Assembly (NCBI GenBank): GCA_015223225.1
Contig: JADFCQ010000001.1
Location: forward strand, 248,001 to 312,000
Source: Acetobacteraceae bacterium H6797
GTDB lineage: Bacteria > Pseudomonadota > Alphaproteobacteria > Acetobacterales > Acetobacteraceae
Reading direction: 5' to 3'
Length of the DNA stretch: 64,000 nt
The notes below the pieces were generated by a model. The model did not search any database and was not told where the DNA came from. It saw only the letters and a program-made list of their open reading frames with translations. The translations under genes were made by a program, and so were the position numbers. This document shows positions 1 to 8,897 of this stretch, one piece after another (positions within the stretch are counted from its first letter, which is position 1; each line of letters begins with the position of its first letter).

Positions 1-42
1 GCGGCCATCCGCCGCCGTAACCAGATGACGACCGAGGACTGA
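1..42 (+). CDS. 3' end of an upstream gene, possibly ribosomal protein S1
   Basis: The first 42 bases read as 13 codons (ending ...QMTTED) and a TGA stop, followed by a clear intrinsic terminator. The genes that follow (sppA, ihfB) normally sit directly after rpsA in proteobacteria, so this is probably the rpsA tail. The residues themselves are too few to identify the protein; the call rests on synteny alone. Confidence 0.35.
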   Translation, partial: AAIRRRNQMTTED

Positions 43-73
43 TCGGCTCTCACGAGCTGACAGGCTGAATGGA

Positions 74-107
74 AGCCCCGGGCAGCGATGTCCGGGGCTT
101 TCTTTTT
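74..107 (+). terminator. Rho-independent terminator
   Basis: An 8-bp GC-rich stem (AGCCCCGG / CCGGGGCT) with a 10-nt loop is followed by a T-rich tail (TTCTTTTTG). It lies 31 bases after the upstream stop codon and separates that gene from sppA. Confidence 0.85.
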
Positions 108-178
108 GCACGCTTTCTTTTTGCGGCGCAGCGTTGGCGCTACTGGCGAAAGGCGCCCCCCGAAGGCACATTGGAGCC

Positions 179-1093
179 ATGTCTCTCGATGCCGATTACC
201 TTCTCGACCGCCGCCGTCTGAAGCGCAGCCGCGCACTGTGGCGGGGCCTTGCCGTGTTCGCCGTCCTCGCCGCCATCGGCGTGACGGTCGCCAAGCAGGG
301 CGAACTGCCGGCCGTGAACCGCGCCCATGTCGCCCGGCTCGAGGTGAGCGGCACCATCACCGAGGATCGCAAGGTGATCGAGGCGCTGGACAAGGCCGCG
401 AAGGACCAGAGCCTGCGCGCCCTGCTGGTCGAGATCGACAGCCCCGGCGGCACGGTGACGGGCGGCGAATCTCTCTATGAGGCGCTGAAGCGCGTCGCGG
501 CCGTGAAGCCCGTGGTGGCCCTGATGGGCGGCACCGCGGCCTCGGCCGGCTATATGATCGCCATGCCCGCCGAGCGCGTCTTCGCCCGGGAGATGACGGT
601 CACGGGGTCCATCGGCGTGCTGATGCAGGGCGTCGAGGTCAGCGGCTTGCTGGAAAAGCTCGGCATCGCGCCGCAGACCATCGCCTCCGGCCCGCTCAAG
701 GATCAGCCCTCGCCCTTCCGCCCCCTCACCCCGGAAGGACGCGCGGCGTTGCAGGGCGTGATCGACGACCTGCTCTCGCGTTTCGTCGCCATGGTGGCCG
801 AGGGGCGCAAGATGCCCGAGGCGCGGGTGCGGGAATTGGCCGATGGGCGCATCTTCACCGGCCGACAGGCGCTGCAGCTCGGCCTGGTCGATGCCATCGG
901 CGGCGAGCCCGAGGCCCGCGCCTGGCTGGCGAGCCAGAAGGGCGTGCCGGCCAGCCTGCCCATCCGCGAGATCGATACCCGCGACAGCACCAGCCGCCTG
1001 CTGGGTGAGGCATTTGGTCATGCCACGAAAACCGTGATTTCAGAATGGCTTGGCGTTGACCGCGTGCTGGCGCTCTGGCAGCTTCGTCCCTGA
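179..1093 (+). CDS. sppA: Signal peptide peptidase SppA (peptidase S49), short form
   Basis: A 304-residue membrane-anchored serine protease that degrades leader peptides after secretion. One N-terminal membrane segment is at about residues 23-37 and the S49 domain follows. The nucleophile Ser122 lies in GGTAASAGY, and Lys174 in SGPLKDQPSP is the general base by comparison with Bacillus SppA, giving a Ser/Lys dyad. The length fits the single-domain form, not the roughly 600-residue duplicated enterobacterial form. I chose the ATG at 179 because a GGAG motif sits just upstream; the frame also has a TTG at 134 with no visible ribosome site. It lies between an upstream terminator and ihfB, the usual alphaproteobacterial order. 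Confidence 0.93.
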   Translation: MSLDADYLLDRRRLKRSRALWRGLAVFAVLAAIGVTVAKQGELPAVNRAHVARLEVSGTITEDRKVIEALDKAAKDQSLRALLVEIDSPGGTVTGGESLYEALKRVAAVKPVVALMGGTAASAGYMIAMPAERVFAREMTVTGSIGVLMQGVEVSGLLEKLGIAPQTIASGPLKDQPSPFRPLTPEGRAALQGVIDDLLSRFVAMVAEGRKMPEARVRELADGRIFTGRQALQLGLVDAIGGEPEARAWLASQKGVPASLPIREIDTRDSTSRLLGEAFGHATKTVISEWLGVDRVLALWQLRP

Positions 1094-1127
1094 GAGTTAC
1101 ATCGAGAGAGGGTGAGCGGCAGCGCGC

Positions 1128-1430
1128 ATGACGAAATCGGAACTCATCGCCAGCTTGGCTTCGGCCAATCCGCATCTGCGCCTGCAGGACGTGGAGCGCA
1201 TTGTGGCGACCATTTTCGACGAGATCAGCGCCGCCCTCGCGCGCGGTGACCGGGTGGAACTGCGCGGCTTCGGCGCCTTCTCGCCCCGCAAGCGCGATGC
1301 CCGCACCGGCCGCAACCCGCGCACCGGCGAGGCCGTGCCGGTCGACGACAAGGCCGTGCCCTATTTCAAGCCGGGCAAGGAATTGCGAGAGCTGGTCAAT
1401 GGCGGCCCCCTCCAGGGTGAGGCAGGCTGA
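1128..1430 (+). CDS. ihfB: Integration host factor beta subunit
   Basis: A 100-residue HU/IHF-family DNA-bending protein. The core motif [11 protein letters not shown] and the beta-arm GRNPRTGE are intact, with Pro64 as the residue that intercalates into the minor groove. Position after sppA (normally after rpsA) identifies it as the beta subunit, not HU. Its partner IhfA is not in the window. It is 34 nt after sppA and 2 nt before lapA, so it is probably cotranscribed with lapA. Confidence 0.93.
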   Translation: MTKSELIASLASANPHLRLQDVERIVATIFDEISAALARGDRVELRGFGAFSPRKRDARTGRNPRTGEAVPVDDKAVPYFKPGKELRELVNGGPLQGEAG

Positions 1431-1432
1431 TC

Positions 1433-1747
1433 ATGTGGCGCTGGCTGCTCCTCGCCCCGCTGCTGGTGGTGCTGATCCTCTTCACGCTCTCCAATACGGA
1501 GCCGGTGGACCTGCGCCTTTGGCCCTTCGATCTCGCCTGGCAGGCGCCGCTGGCCCTCGCGGTGCTGACGGGCGCCGCCCTCGCCTTCCTGGTCGGCGCG
1601 CTGATCGCCTGGCTCTCGGGCATGCCTTGGCGAAGCAGGGCCCGCAATGCGGAGCGCCAGCTGGCCCGGCTTCAGGGCGAGATGGCCGCTCTCAAGGCCG
1701 CCGAGGAAAAGCGCAACGCCGCGCTGAGCCTTCCCCCGGCAGCCTGA
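1433..1747 (+). CDS. lapA: LapA-domain inner membrane protein
   Basis: A 104-residue protein with two hydrophobic segments (about residues 2-20 and 37-60). A short charged cytoplasmic tail (AERQLARLQGEMAALKAAEEKR) looks like a coiled coil. The NTEPVDLRLWPF segment between the helices is typical of the LapA/DUF1049 family. In E. coli LapA works with LapB and FtsH in controlling LpxC and so LPS synthesis. No lapB is present here; the alphaproteobacterial relatives are assigned by domain and by position after ihfB. Function in this organism is inferred. Confidence 0.8.
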   Translation: MWRWLLLAPLLVVLILFTLSNTEPVDLRLWPFDLAWQAPLALAVLTGAALAFLVGALIAWLSGMPWRSRARNAERQLARLQGEMAALKAAEEKRNAALSLPPAA

Positions 1748-1820
1748 GCCTCCCTCCCGTCGGTGCAGACCTGGGTGGGCGGCAATTCCGTTCCACCCTT
1801 TTCCGCGTTAGACAGAGCTC

Positions 1821-2549
1821 ATGATCGCCCGCCCCAACGCCCCGCATGCCCGCATCGCCGCCGCCCTGGATACTGCCGATCCGGCGCAGGCCGAGGCTTG
1901 GGCGGCGAGCCTCGCCGGGCGCGTGGGCATCCTGAAGGTCGGGCTGGAGCTTTTCTGCCTCGCCGGGCCGGGCATCGTCAGCCGCATCGCCCAACATGCG
2001 CCAGTCTTTCTCGACCTCAAGTTCCACGACATTCCCAATACCGTCGCAGGTGCCGTCCGCTCGGCCTGCGCGCTGAAGCCGGCCATGCTCACCATCCATG
2101 CCGCCGGCGGCGCGCCCATGGTGACGGCGGCGCGCGAAGCGGCGGAGAAGGCCGGCGGCGCTGATCGCCCCGCCATCCTGGCCGTGACGGTGCTCACCAG
2201 CACCAATGCCGAGACGCTGGCCAGCACCGGCGTCATCGGCGGCCCGGTGCAGCAGGTGCTGCGCCTTGCCCGTGTGGCGCTGGAGGCCGGCGCCGATGGC
2301 CTCGTCTGCTCGCCGCAGGAAGTCGCCCCGCTGCGCGCCACTTTCGGCCCCGGCCCGATGCTGGTGGTGCCGGGCGTTCGCCCGCCGGGCGCCGCGCGGG
2401 GCGATCAGTCCCGCGTCGCGACCCCCGCTGAGACGGTGGGTTCCGGCGCGGATTGGATCGTGGTGGGGCGGCCCATCACCCAGGCCGCGGATATGGCGGC
2501 CAGCGCGGATTCCATCGCCGCGCAGATCGAAACCGGTCTGGCGGCCTGA
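1821..2549 (+). CDS. pyrF: Orotidine 5'-phosphate decarboxylase
   Basis: A 242-residue enzyme that decarboxylates OMP to UMP, the last step of de novo pyrimidine synthesis. The signature [11 protein letters not shown] carries the catalytic Lys-Asp array (D-x-K-x-x-D). Near the C-terminus VVPGVRP and WIVVGRPIT form the phosphate-binding loops of the TIM barrel. Length is normal for the group-I bacterial enzyme. It starts 73 nt after lapA and ends 3 nt before trpF, an arrangement common in Rhodospirillales. Confidence 0.95.
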   Translation: MIARPNAPHARIAAALDTADPAQAEAWAASLAGRVGILKVGLELFCLAGPGIVSRIAQHAPVFLDLKFHDIPNTVAGAVRSACALKPAMLTIHAAGGAPMVTAAREAAEKAGGADRPAILAVTVLTSTNAETLASTGVIGGPVQQVLRLARVALEAGADGLVCSPQEVAPLRATFGPGPMLVVPGVRPPGAARGDQSRVATPAETVGSGADWIVVGRPITQAADMAASADSIAAQIETGLAA

Positions 2550-2552
2550 ACC

Positions 2553-3209
2553 ATGGCACCGCTGGTCAAGATCTGCGGGCTGAAGGAGGCGGTGGGCTTC
2601 GATGCCGCCTGCCGTGCCGGCGCGGATCTGATCGGCTTCGTCTTCTACCCGCCCTCGCCCCGCTACGTGACGCCGGCCCAGGCGGCCGAGCTTGCCGCGC
2701 GCTGCGAGAACGGCCCGCTCCGTGTCGGCCTGGTGGTGGACCCGACGGATGAACTGCTCGCGGAAATCCTGGCTGCGGTGAAGCTCGACCTCATCCAGCT
2801 CCACGGCCATGAGACGCCCGAGCGTGTCTCCGAGATCCGTGCGCGTTTCGGCGTGCCGGTGATGAAGGCCATCGGCATCGGCGGCGCGGAGGATCTGGCC
2901 CAGATCGCCACCTATGCGGCCGTCGCCGACCGTCTGCTCATCGATACCAAGCCGCCTAAGGGTGCTGCCCTGCCCGGCGGCAATGCCGCGAGCTTCGACT
3001 GGTCGCTGCTCTCGGGCGTGACCATCCCCGTTCCCTGGCTGCTGGCCGGCGGGCTCACCCGCGAGAATGTGGGCGAGGCGCTGCGCATCACCGGCGCGCC
3101 GGGTGTGGATCTGTCGAGCGGCGTCGAGCGCGTGCGGGGCCTGAAGGACCCCGCGCTGGTCGCCGCTTTCGTGCAGACGGTGCATGCCGTGGGGGCTCTC
3201 CCGGCATGA
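2553..3209 (+). CDS. trpF: Phosphoribosylanthranilate isomerase
   Basis: A 218-residue single-domain TIM barrel catalysing the Amadori rearrangement of N-(5-phosphoribosyl)anthranilate in tryptophan synthesis. VKICGLK at residues 4-10 contains the catalytic Cys, and IQLHGHE and the later LLIDTKPPKG match the family. It is separate from TrpC, which is not in the window. It heads trpF-trpB-trpA, with a 198-nt gap before trpB. Confidence 0.95.
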   Translation: MAPLVKICGLKEAVGFDAACRAGADLIGFVFYPPSPRYVTPAQAAELAARCENGPLRVGLVVDPTDELLAEILAAVKLDLIQLHGHETPERVSEIRARFGVPVMKAIGIGGAEDLAQIATYAAVADRLLIDTKPPKGAALPGGNAASFDWSLLSGVTIPVPWLLAGGLTRENVGEALRITGAPGVDLSSGVERVRGLKDPALVAAFVQTVHAVGALPA

Positions 3210-3407
3210 GCGCGCTTCACCGGCACCGGATCATCCTCCGATGGCGTCGCCTGGAGCATGGCCCGCGCGGGTAGCGCCGGGGGCCATGAGCCAGGCTTCC
3301 ATCGACGGCATGCGCTGACGCGGCCTCCGAGCCCGCATCGCCTGCTCCGGCGACCTACCCAGCCCGTTATCCGCACGCTATGACACCCCCATATCCGGGA
3401 GGCTCTT

Positions 3408-4658
3408 GTGAATATTCCCCTCAGCGCGACGCGCCCGAACAGCTTCCGCGCCGGTCCGGACGAGACCGGCAAGTTCGGCATTTTCGGCGGCCGCTATGTC
3501 GCCGAGACGCTCATGCCCCTCATCCTCGAGGTCGAGAAATCCTACGAGGAAGCGCGGCGCGACCCGGCCTTCATGGCCGAGTGGAGGCGCCTGCTGAAGT
3601 ATTACGTCGGCCGCCCCTCCCCGCTCTGGTATGCCGAACGCTACACCGAGCATCTCCGTGCCTCGGCGCCGGAGGGCAAGGGCGCCAAGGTCTATTTCAA
3701 GCGCGAAGAGCTGAACCATACCGGCGCGCATAAGATCAACGCCGTGCTGGGCCAGATCCTGCTCGCCAAGCGCATGGGCAAGACGCGCATCATCGCCGAG
3801 ACCGGCGCCGGGCAGCACGGCGTGGCGACCGCGACAGCCTGTGCGCTCATGGGCCTTCCCTGCGTGGTCTTCATGGGGGCGACCGACGTCGAGCGCCAGA
3901 AGCCCAATGTCTTCCGCATGAAGCTGCTCGGCGCCGAAGTCGTCCCCGTCACCTCGGGGGCCGCGACGCTGAAGGATGCGATGAACGAGGGCCTGCGCGA
4001 CTGGGTCGCGAATGTGCACGACACCTATTACTGCATCGGCACCGTCGCGGGCCCCGCGCCCTTCCCCCAGATGGTGCGCGACTTCCAATGCGTGATCGGC
4101 GACGAGACCAAGGAGCAGATGCTCGCCCAGGAAGGCCGCCTGCCGGATGCGCTGGTCTGCGCCGTCGGCGGCGGTTCCTCGGCCATGGGCCTGTTCCATC
4201 CCTTCCTCGATGACGAGGAAGTCGCGATCTACGGCGTCGAGGCGGCCGGGCGCGGCCTTGATTCCGGCGAGCAGGCGGCGGCCATCGCGCGCGGCCGCCC
4301 GGGCGTGCTGCACGGGAACAAGACCTATCTGCTGCAGGACAAGCACGGGCAGATCCAGGAAGCGCATTCCATCTCGGCCGGGCTCGACTATCCGGGCATC
4401 GGGCCCGAACATTCCTGGCTGCACGATGTCGGGCGGGTGAATTTCGTCTCCGTCACCGATACCGAGGCGCTGGCCTCCTTCCAGACCTGCTCGAAGCTGG
4501 AGGGCATCATCCCCGCCCTCGAGAGCGCGCATGGCCTGGCCTATGTCGAGAAGCTCGCGCCGACGCTGGATCAGGACAAGATCATCGTCCTCAACCTCTC
4601 GGGCCGTGGCGACAAGGACATCTTCACCGTCGCCCATCACCTCGGGGAGAAGATCTGA
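3408..4658 (+). CDS. trpB: Tryptophan synthase beta chain
   Basis: A 416-residue PLP enzyme that condenses indole with serine. HTGAHKIN holds the PLP Schiff-base Lys109, and AETGAGQHG, the phosphate loop GGGSSAMG and NLSGRGDKD are all present. The start is a GTG at 3408, supported by a strong GGGAGGC ribosome site 4-10 nt upstream and by N-terminal similarity to the family. The 198-nt leader after trpF contains no gene I can support and no obvious leader peptide rich in Trp codons. Confidence 0.97.
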   Translation: MNIPLSATRPNSFRAGPDETGKFGIFGGRYVAETLMPLILEVEKSYEEARRDPAFMAEWRRLLKYYVGRPSPLWYAERYTEHLRASAPEGKGAKVYFKREELNHTGAHKINAVLGQILLAKRMGKTRIIAETGAGQHGVATATACALMGLPCVVFMGATDVERQKPNVFRMKLLGAEVVPVTSGAATLKDAMNEGLRDWVANVHDTYYCIGTVAGPAPFPQMVRDFQCVIGDETKEQMLAQEGRLPDALVCAVGGGSSAMGLFHPFLDDEEVAIYGVEAAGRGLDSGEQAAAIARGRPGVLHGNKTYLLQDKHGQIQEAHSISAGLDYPGIGPEHSWLHDVGRVNFVSVTDTEALASFQTCSKLEGIIPALESAHGLAYVEKLAPTLDQDKIIVLNLSGRGDKDIFTVAHHLGEKI

Positions 4659-4782
4659 TGGTCGCGCAGCGCGATATCGGCGGCCCGGTTCGCCGGGCCG
4701 AGGCCGCGACGGCGGCCCACCGCCCGGCCGGCCAAATCCATCAGTGCGGATGCGCCCGCCCGGCGTCTGAGGGAGAGAATCA

Positions 4783-5616
4783 ATGAGCCGGATTGCCGCT
4801 CGCTTCGCCAAGCTGAAGGCCGAAGGGCGCGGGGCGCTGATGCCCTTCGTCGAGGCCTATGATCCGGACCCCGCCACCTCCATGGCGCTGCTGCGCGGCA
4901 TGCCGGGCGCGGGCGCGGACATCATCGAGCTGGGCGTGCCCTTCTCCGACCCGATGGCCGATGGCCCCACGGTGCAGCGCGCCGGCCAGCGGGCGCTCGC
5001 CGCCGGCGGCACGCTCGCGGGCGCCCTCGCCATGGCGCGGGACTTCCGCACGGGCGATGACCATACGCCGATCGTGCTGATGGGCTATTTCAACCCCATC
5101 CTCTCCTATGGCGTGGAGCGCTTCTGCACCGATGCCGGGGCGAGCGGGGTCGACGGGCTCATCATCGTCGATCTGCCGCCCGAGGAGGCTGGGGAGATCG
5201 CGCCCTTCGCCGCCGCCAATGGGCTCGACATGGTGCGCCTCGCCACGCCGACCTCCGACGAGGCCCGGCTGGGCAAGATTCTCGAAGGGGCCGGGGGCTT
5301 CATCTATTACGTCGCCATCGCGGGCGTCACCGGCACCCGCTCGGCGGCCGCCGAGGACCTGGAACAGGCCATTCCGCGCATCCGCGCGCAGACGGACCTG
5401 CCCATCGCCATCGGCTTCGGCGTGCGCACGGCCGAGCAGGCGGCACATGCCTCCCGCGTGGCCGATGGCGCCGTCGTGGCCTCAGCCCTGATCGACACCC
5501 TGGCCAAGAGCCTGGACGAGGATGGCCGCGCCCGGCCCGATACCGTCCGCAAGGTGCTCGACCAAGTGCGCGAACTGGCCGCGGCGGTCCATGAGGCGCG
5601 CAAGGTGAGCGCCTGA
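4783..5616 (+). CDS. trpA: Tryptophan synthase alpha chain
   Basis: A 277-residue TIM barrel that cleaves indole-3-glycerol phosphate and channels indole to TrpB. The catalytic pair Glu49 and Asp60 lies in ELGVPFSDPMADGP and keeps the same numbering as the E. coli enzyme. GFGVRTAEQA near residue 210 forms the phosphate site. It begins 124 nt after trpB, with a GGGAGAG ribosome site, and ends 3 nt before a small ORF. Confidence 0.96.
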   Translation: MSRIAARFAKLKAEGRGALMPFVEAYDPDPATSMALLRGMPGAGADIIELGVPFSDPMADGPTVQRAGQRALAAGGTLAGALAMARDFRTGDDHTPIVLMGYFNPILSYGVERFCTDAGASGVDGLIIVDLPPEEAGEIAPFAAANGLDMVRLATPTSDEARLGKILEGAGGFIYYVAIAGVTGTRSAAAEDLEQAIPRIRAQTDLPIAIGFGVRTAEQAAHASRVADGAVVASALIDTLAKSLDEDGRARPDTVRKVLDQVRELAAAVHEARKVSA

Positions 5617-5619
5617 GCC

Positions 5620-5814
5620 ATGGATGGTTCGACGCCTCTCGCCGAAGCGTTGAACCATCTTAGAGACCATCCGGCAGTGCCCAGCCTCGCGGGGGTCAAC
5701 CCCGAGGATCTCGGCCTGCCGGATGAACCGCTTGAGGCCATCGCGGGGCGGCAGGGCATCGAGGCATTGCGGGCTGCGCTAGGCTGGCCGAACGAGGCAG
5801 GCCCCCAACCCTGA
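5620..5814 (+). CDS. Hypothetical 64-residue protein between trpA and accD
   Basis: A small ORF whose ATG lies 3 nt after the trpA stop, an arrangement typical of translational coupling. The product is acidic, with no signal peptide, membrane segment or cysteine motif. The order AEALNHLRDHP...LPDEPLEAIAGRQGIEALRAALGW suggests two or three short helices. I do not recognise a family. Support is spacing and ordinary codon use only; it could be a chance ORF in GC-rich DNA. Confidence 0.45.
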   Translation: MDGSTPLAEALNHLRDHPAVPSLAGVNPEDLGLPDEPLEAIAGRQGIEALRAALGWPNEAGPQP

Positions 5815-5920
5815 CGCTTGCTTCCAAGCGCCCGCGGGGCTAACCCGGCGACTCTTGAAGTCGACCTGTGCCGCACCGCCAGGCTCGCCAGCGGCCAGCC
5901 TTGGCCAGGATGAGGATGCG

Positions 5921-6805
5921 ATGAACTGGATCAGCGACTGGGCCCTCCCGAAGATCCAAGGGCTCTTCAAGCGCGATGTGCCGGAGAACCTCTGGCACAA
6001 GTGCCCGGCCTGCGAGCAGATGATCTTCCATCGCGACCTGGAGCGTAATCTCCACGTCTGCACCCATTGCGGCCATCACATGCGCATCGGCGCGCAGCGG
6101 CGGCTGGAATGCACGCTAGATGCCGGGTTCCAGCGCATCGAACTGCCCAAGTCGCCCGTCGACCCGCTCCGCTTCCGCGACCAGCGCCGCTATGGTGACC
6201 GCCTGCGCGAGGCCCAGGCCAAGGCCGGGATGGAAGACGCCGTGGCCGTGGCCCATGGCACGATCAACGGCCGCCGCGCCGTGGTCGCCGCCTTCGAATT
6301 CTCCTTCATGGGCGGCTCCATGTCGGCCGGCGTGGGCGAGGCCATCGTGACGGCCGCCCGCCTCGCCGTGCTGCAGGATGCGCCGCTGATCATCTTCTCC
6401 GCCTCGGGCGGCGCGCGCATGCAGGAAGGCGCCATCTCGCTGATGCAGATGCCGCGCACCATCATCGCGACGCAGATGGTCAAGGAAGCCGGCCTGCCCT
6501 TCATCATGGTGCTCTGCGACCCGACCACGGGCGGCGTCACCGCCAGCTTCGCGATGGTCGGCGACATCCAGATCGCCGAGCCGGGCGCGATGATCGGCTT
6601 CGCCGGTGCCCGCGTGATCGAGCAGACGGTGCGCGAGAAGCTCCCCGAGGGCTTCCAGCGCGCCGAATACCTGCTCGAGCACGGCATTCTCGACATGGTC
6701 GTGAAGCGGACGGAGATGAAGGAGACGCTGGCGCGCGTCATCTCCCTGTTGCGCGAGCCGGTGATCGGGGAAGAGCCGGGCAGCGAGCTGGTTCCCGCCC
6801 ACTGA
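5921..6805 (+). CDS. accD: Acetyl-CoA carboxylase carboxyltransferase subunit beta
   Basis: A 294-residue subunit that, with AccA, transfers the carboxyl group from biotin to acetyl-CoA to make malonyl-CoA. The N-terminal zinc ribbon uses Cys28, Cys31, Cys47 and Cys50 (CPAC...CTHC). The crotonase-like core includes FSASGGARMQEG and the GGVTASFAM oxyanion region. I chose the ATG at 5921 because the protein from there (MNWISDW...) matches the usual AccD N-terminus; the open frame extends 22 codons further without a good site. trpA-accD-folC order is conserved in many alphaproteobacteria. Confidence 0.95.
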   Translation: MNWISDWALPKIQGLFKRDVPENLWHKCPACEQMIFHRDLERNLHVCTHCGHHMRIGAQRRLECTLDAGFQRIELPKSPVDPLRFRDQRRYGDRLREAQAKAGMEDAVAVAHGTINGRRAVVAAFEFSFMGGSMSAGVGEAIVTAARLAVLQDAPLIIFSASGGARMQEGAISLMQMPRTIIATQMVKEAGLPFIMVLCDPTTGGVTASFAMVGDIQIAEPGAMIGFAGARVIEQTVREKLPEGFQRAEYLLEHGILDMVVKRTEMKETLARVISLLREPVIGEEPGSELVPAH

Positions 6806-6819
6806 AGACCCCACCCATG

Positions 6820-6843
6820 CCGGGGAGGCCGCGGCCTCTCCGG
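6820..6843 (+). terminator. GC-rich hairpin after accD
   Basis: An 11-bp stem (CCGGGGAGGCC / GGCCTCTCCGG, one G-U pair) with a 2-base loop lies 15 nt after accD and before folC. There is no T tract, so it may stabilise mRNA or attenuate instead of fully terminating. Confidence 0.45.
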
Positions 6844-6877
6844 AACCCGGGATAGAACCGGGACCGATGGTGCCGAG

Positions 6878-8206
6878 ATGACGACGATTACCCTTCCGGT
6901 GAAGCCTGCCAGTCCAGGGCGGTCGGAGGCGATCATCGATCGGCTCCATGGGCTGCATCCCAAACTCATCGACCTCAGCCTCGGGCGCATCCAGCGCCTG
7001 CTGGGCGAGATGGGGCACCCCGAGAAGCGCCTGCCGCCCGTCATCCATGTCGCGGGCACCAATGGCAAGGGTTCGACCTGCGCCTTCCTCCGCGCCATCG
7101 GCGAGGCGGCAGGCAAGAAGGTCCATGTCTATACCTCGCCGCATCTGGTGCGCTTCCATGAGCGCATCCGCCTCGCGGGCATGCTGGTGAGCGAGCCCAT
7201 GCTGGCCGAGGCGCTGGAAGAGGCCGAGCGGATCAATGCCGGCAAGCCCATCACCGTCTTCGAGATCACCACGGCCGTCGCCTTCGAACTCTTCGCCCGG
7301 GTGCCGGCCGATATGCTGGTGCTGGAAGTGGGGCTGGGCGGGCTGTTCGACACCAGCAATGTGGTGGAGGAGCCGGCGGTGGCCGCCATCGCCTCCATCT
7401 CCATCGACCATGTGGATTTCCTGGGCGACAAGCTCGCGGGCATCGCGCGGGAGAAGGCGGGCATCATCAAGCCGCGCCGCCCCGTCGTGACCGGGCTTCA
7501 GAACCCCGAGGCCATGGCGGTGATCGAGGCGCGGGCCGGCGAGATCGCAGCCCCCCTGGCCGCCCGCGACCGGCAATGGACCATGACGCCGCTCGGCAAT
7601 GGCGCCTGGCGCTATGAGGATGCCAAGGGCGCCCTCACCCTGCCGAAGCTCGGGCTGCTCGGCCCGCATCAGGGCGACAATGCCGGCATCGCCATCGCCG
7701 CCATGCGGGCCTGGAACCCGGATTGGCTGACGGACGAGGCCATCATCCAGGGCGTCGGCGCCGCGACCTGGCCCGCGCGCATGCAGCGCCTCAAGGGCCC
7801 GCTCACGGGGCTTCTGCCGGATGGCTGGGAACTCTGGCTGGATGGCGGCCATAATGCCGGCGGCGGCCTCGCCATCGCGAGCCAGCTCGAGCAGTGGAAG
7901 GACAAGCCGCTCCACCTCGTGGTCGGCATGAAGAAGGGCAAGGCCTCGGGCGACTTCCTGCGCCCGATCATGGCCCATCTCCGGCCGGGCGATACGATGC
8001 AGGCCGTGGCCGAGCCGGGCCAGCATCTGGCCATGCCGGTGGAAGACATCGTGGAGGCCAGCGGCGGCATCGCCACGCCCGGCCCGCATGTCGAGGATGC
8101 GCTGCGCAGGCTCGGCGCCGCCGGCGGCCAGCCCGCCCGCGTGCTGATCTGCGGCAGCCTCTATCTGGCGGGCGAAGTGCTCAAGATGGATGAAGACCTA
8201 GTCTGA
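6878..8206 (+). CDS. folC: Bifunctional folylpolyglutamate / dihydrofolate synthase
   Basis: A 442-residue Mur-ligase-type enzyme that adds glutamate to dihydropteroate and to folates. The P-loop GTNGKGST is at residues 60-67, YTSPHLVRFHERIR follows, and LDGGHNAGG marks the C-terminal ligase domain. Length and order fit the family. It is the last plus-strand gene of the trp-acc block and converges with the TRIC-type gene 13 nt downstream, leaving little room for a terminator. Confidence 0.95.
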   Translation: MTTITLPVKPASPGRSEAIIDRLHGLHPKLIDLSLGRIQRLLGEMGHPEKRLPPVIHVAGTNGKGSTCAFLRAIGEAAGKKVHVYTSPHLVRFHERIRLAGMLVSEPMLAEALEEAERINAGKPITVFEITTAVAFELFARVPADMLVLEVGLGGLFDTSNVVEEPAVAAIASISIDHVDFLGDKLAGIAREKAGIIKPRRPVVTGLQNPEAMAVIEARAGEIAAPLAARDRQWTMTPLGNGAWRYEDAKGALTLPKLGLLGPHQGDNAGIAIAAMRAWNPDWLTDEAIIQGVGAATWPARMQRLKGPLTGLLPDGWELWLDGGHNAGGGLAIASQLEQWKDKPLHLVVGMKKGKASGDFLRPIMAHLRPGDTMQAVAEPGQHLAMPVEDIVEASGGIATPGPHVEDALRRLGAAGGQPARVLICGSLYLAGEVLKMDEDLV

Positions 8207-8219
8207 CGGGCGGGGCGGC

Positions 8220-8864
8220 TCAGCGCTCGTCCGGATAGTCCCGCCCCGGCCGCGCCCGATAGGCGGGCAGCGACCAGCCGCGCCGGATCGCCGCTGCACG
8301 GAGCAGGAAGCCCGAGAGCAGCCCGATCGTGACCGCGATGTCGCGCCCGGCGCCGAGTTCGAACAGCGCGACGAAGACCACCGCGGCCAGGAAGGCGGCC
8401 GTGGCATAGATCTCCTTGCGCAGCAGCAGCGGCACCTCATTGCCCACCACGTCGCGGATCAGGCCGCCGAAGGTGGCGGTGATCACGCCCATCAGCACGG
8501 CCACCCAGGGATGCGCGCCATGGCGCAGCGCCGCCTCGGCCCCCAGCACGGCGAAGAGCGCCATGCCCACGGCATCCGCCCAGAGCACGATGACGAAGCG
8601 CCGCTCGACGCGATGGGCCGTGAAGAAGGTGAGCACGGCCAGGCCAAAGGTCACCGCCACCACATCCGGCGCCGCGAGCCAAAAGACGGGCACGCCCAGG
8701 AGCAGATCCCGCAGGGTGCCGCCGCCGAAGCCGGTGAGCGAGGCCATGAGGATGAAGCCCACCGGGTCGAGCTGCTTGCGCGAGGCGGTCAGCGCCCCGG
8801 CCAGGGCGAAGGCCACGACCGCGACCCAGGAGAGCGCTTCCAGCAGAAGGCTGAAACGGTCCAT
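8220..8864 (-). CDS. TRIC-family (UPF0126) cation channel-like membrane protein
   Basis: A 214-residue polytopic membrane protein with about seven hydrophobic segments. It shows the two internally repeated signatures of the UPF0126/TRIC family, GFGGGTLRDLLLG near residue 45 and FGGLIRDVVGNEVP in the second half. Bacterial homologues (YicG/YadS type) form trimeric monovalent cation channels in vitro; the physiological role is unclear. It is 33 nt downstream of the Bug-like gene, on the same strand. Confidence 0.85.
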   Translation of the reverse strand: MDRFSLLLEALSWVAVVAFALAGALTASRKQLDPVGFILMASLTGFGGGTLRDLLLGVPVFWLAAPDVVAVTFGLAVLTFFTAHRVERRFVIVLWADAVGMALFAVLGAEAALRHGAHPWVAVLMGVITATFGGLIRDVVGNEVPLLLRKEIYATAAFLAAVVFVALFELGAGRDIAVTIGLLSGFLLRAAAIRRGWSLPAYRARPGRDYPDER

Positions 8865-8897
8865 CGCGCGGTCAGCCGGCGGCTGGCGGAGGGCGGG

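Noticed and set aside
3210..3407. Possible trp leader or attenuator before trpB
   Set aside because: No short ORF with tandem Trp codons and no terminator/antiterminator pair was visible; only the GGGAGGC ribosome site is clear.
6116..8089. 657-codon open frame on the minus strand opposite accD and folC
   Set aside because: It lies antisense to two well supported genes; its translation is rich in His, Gly, Arg and Asp without domains, as expected for the shadow frame of GC-rich coding DNA.
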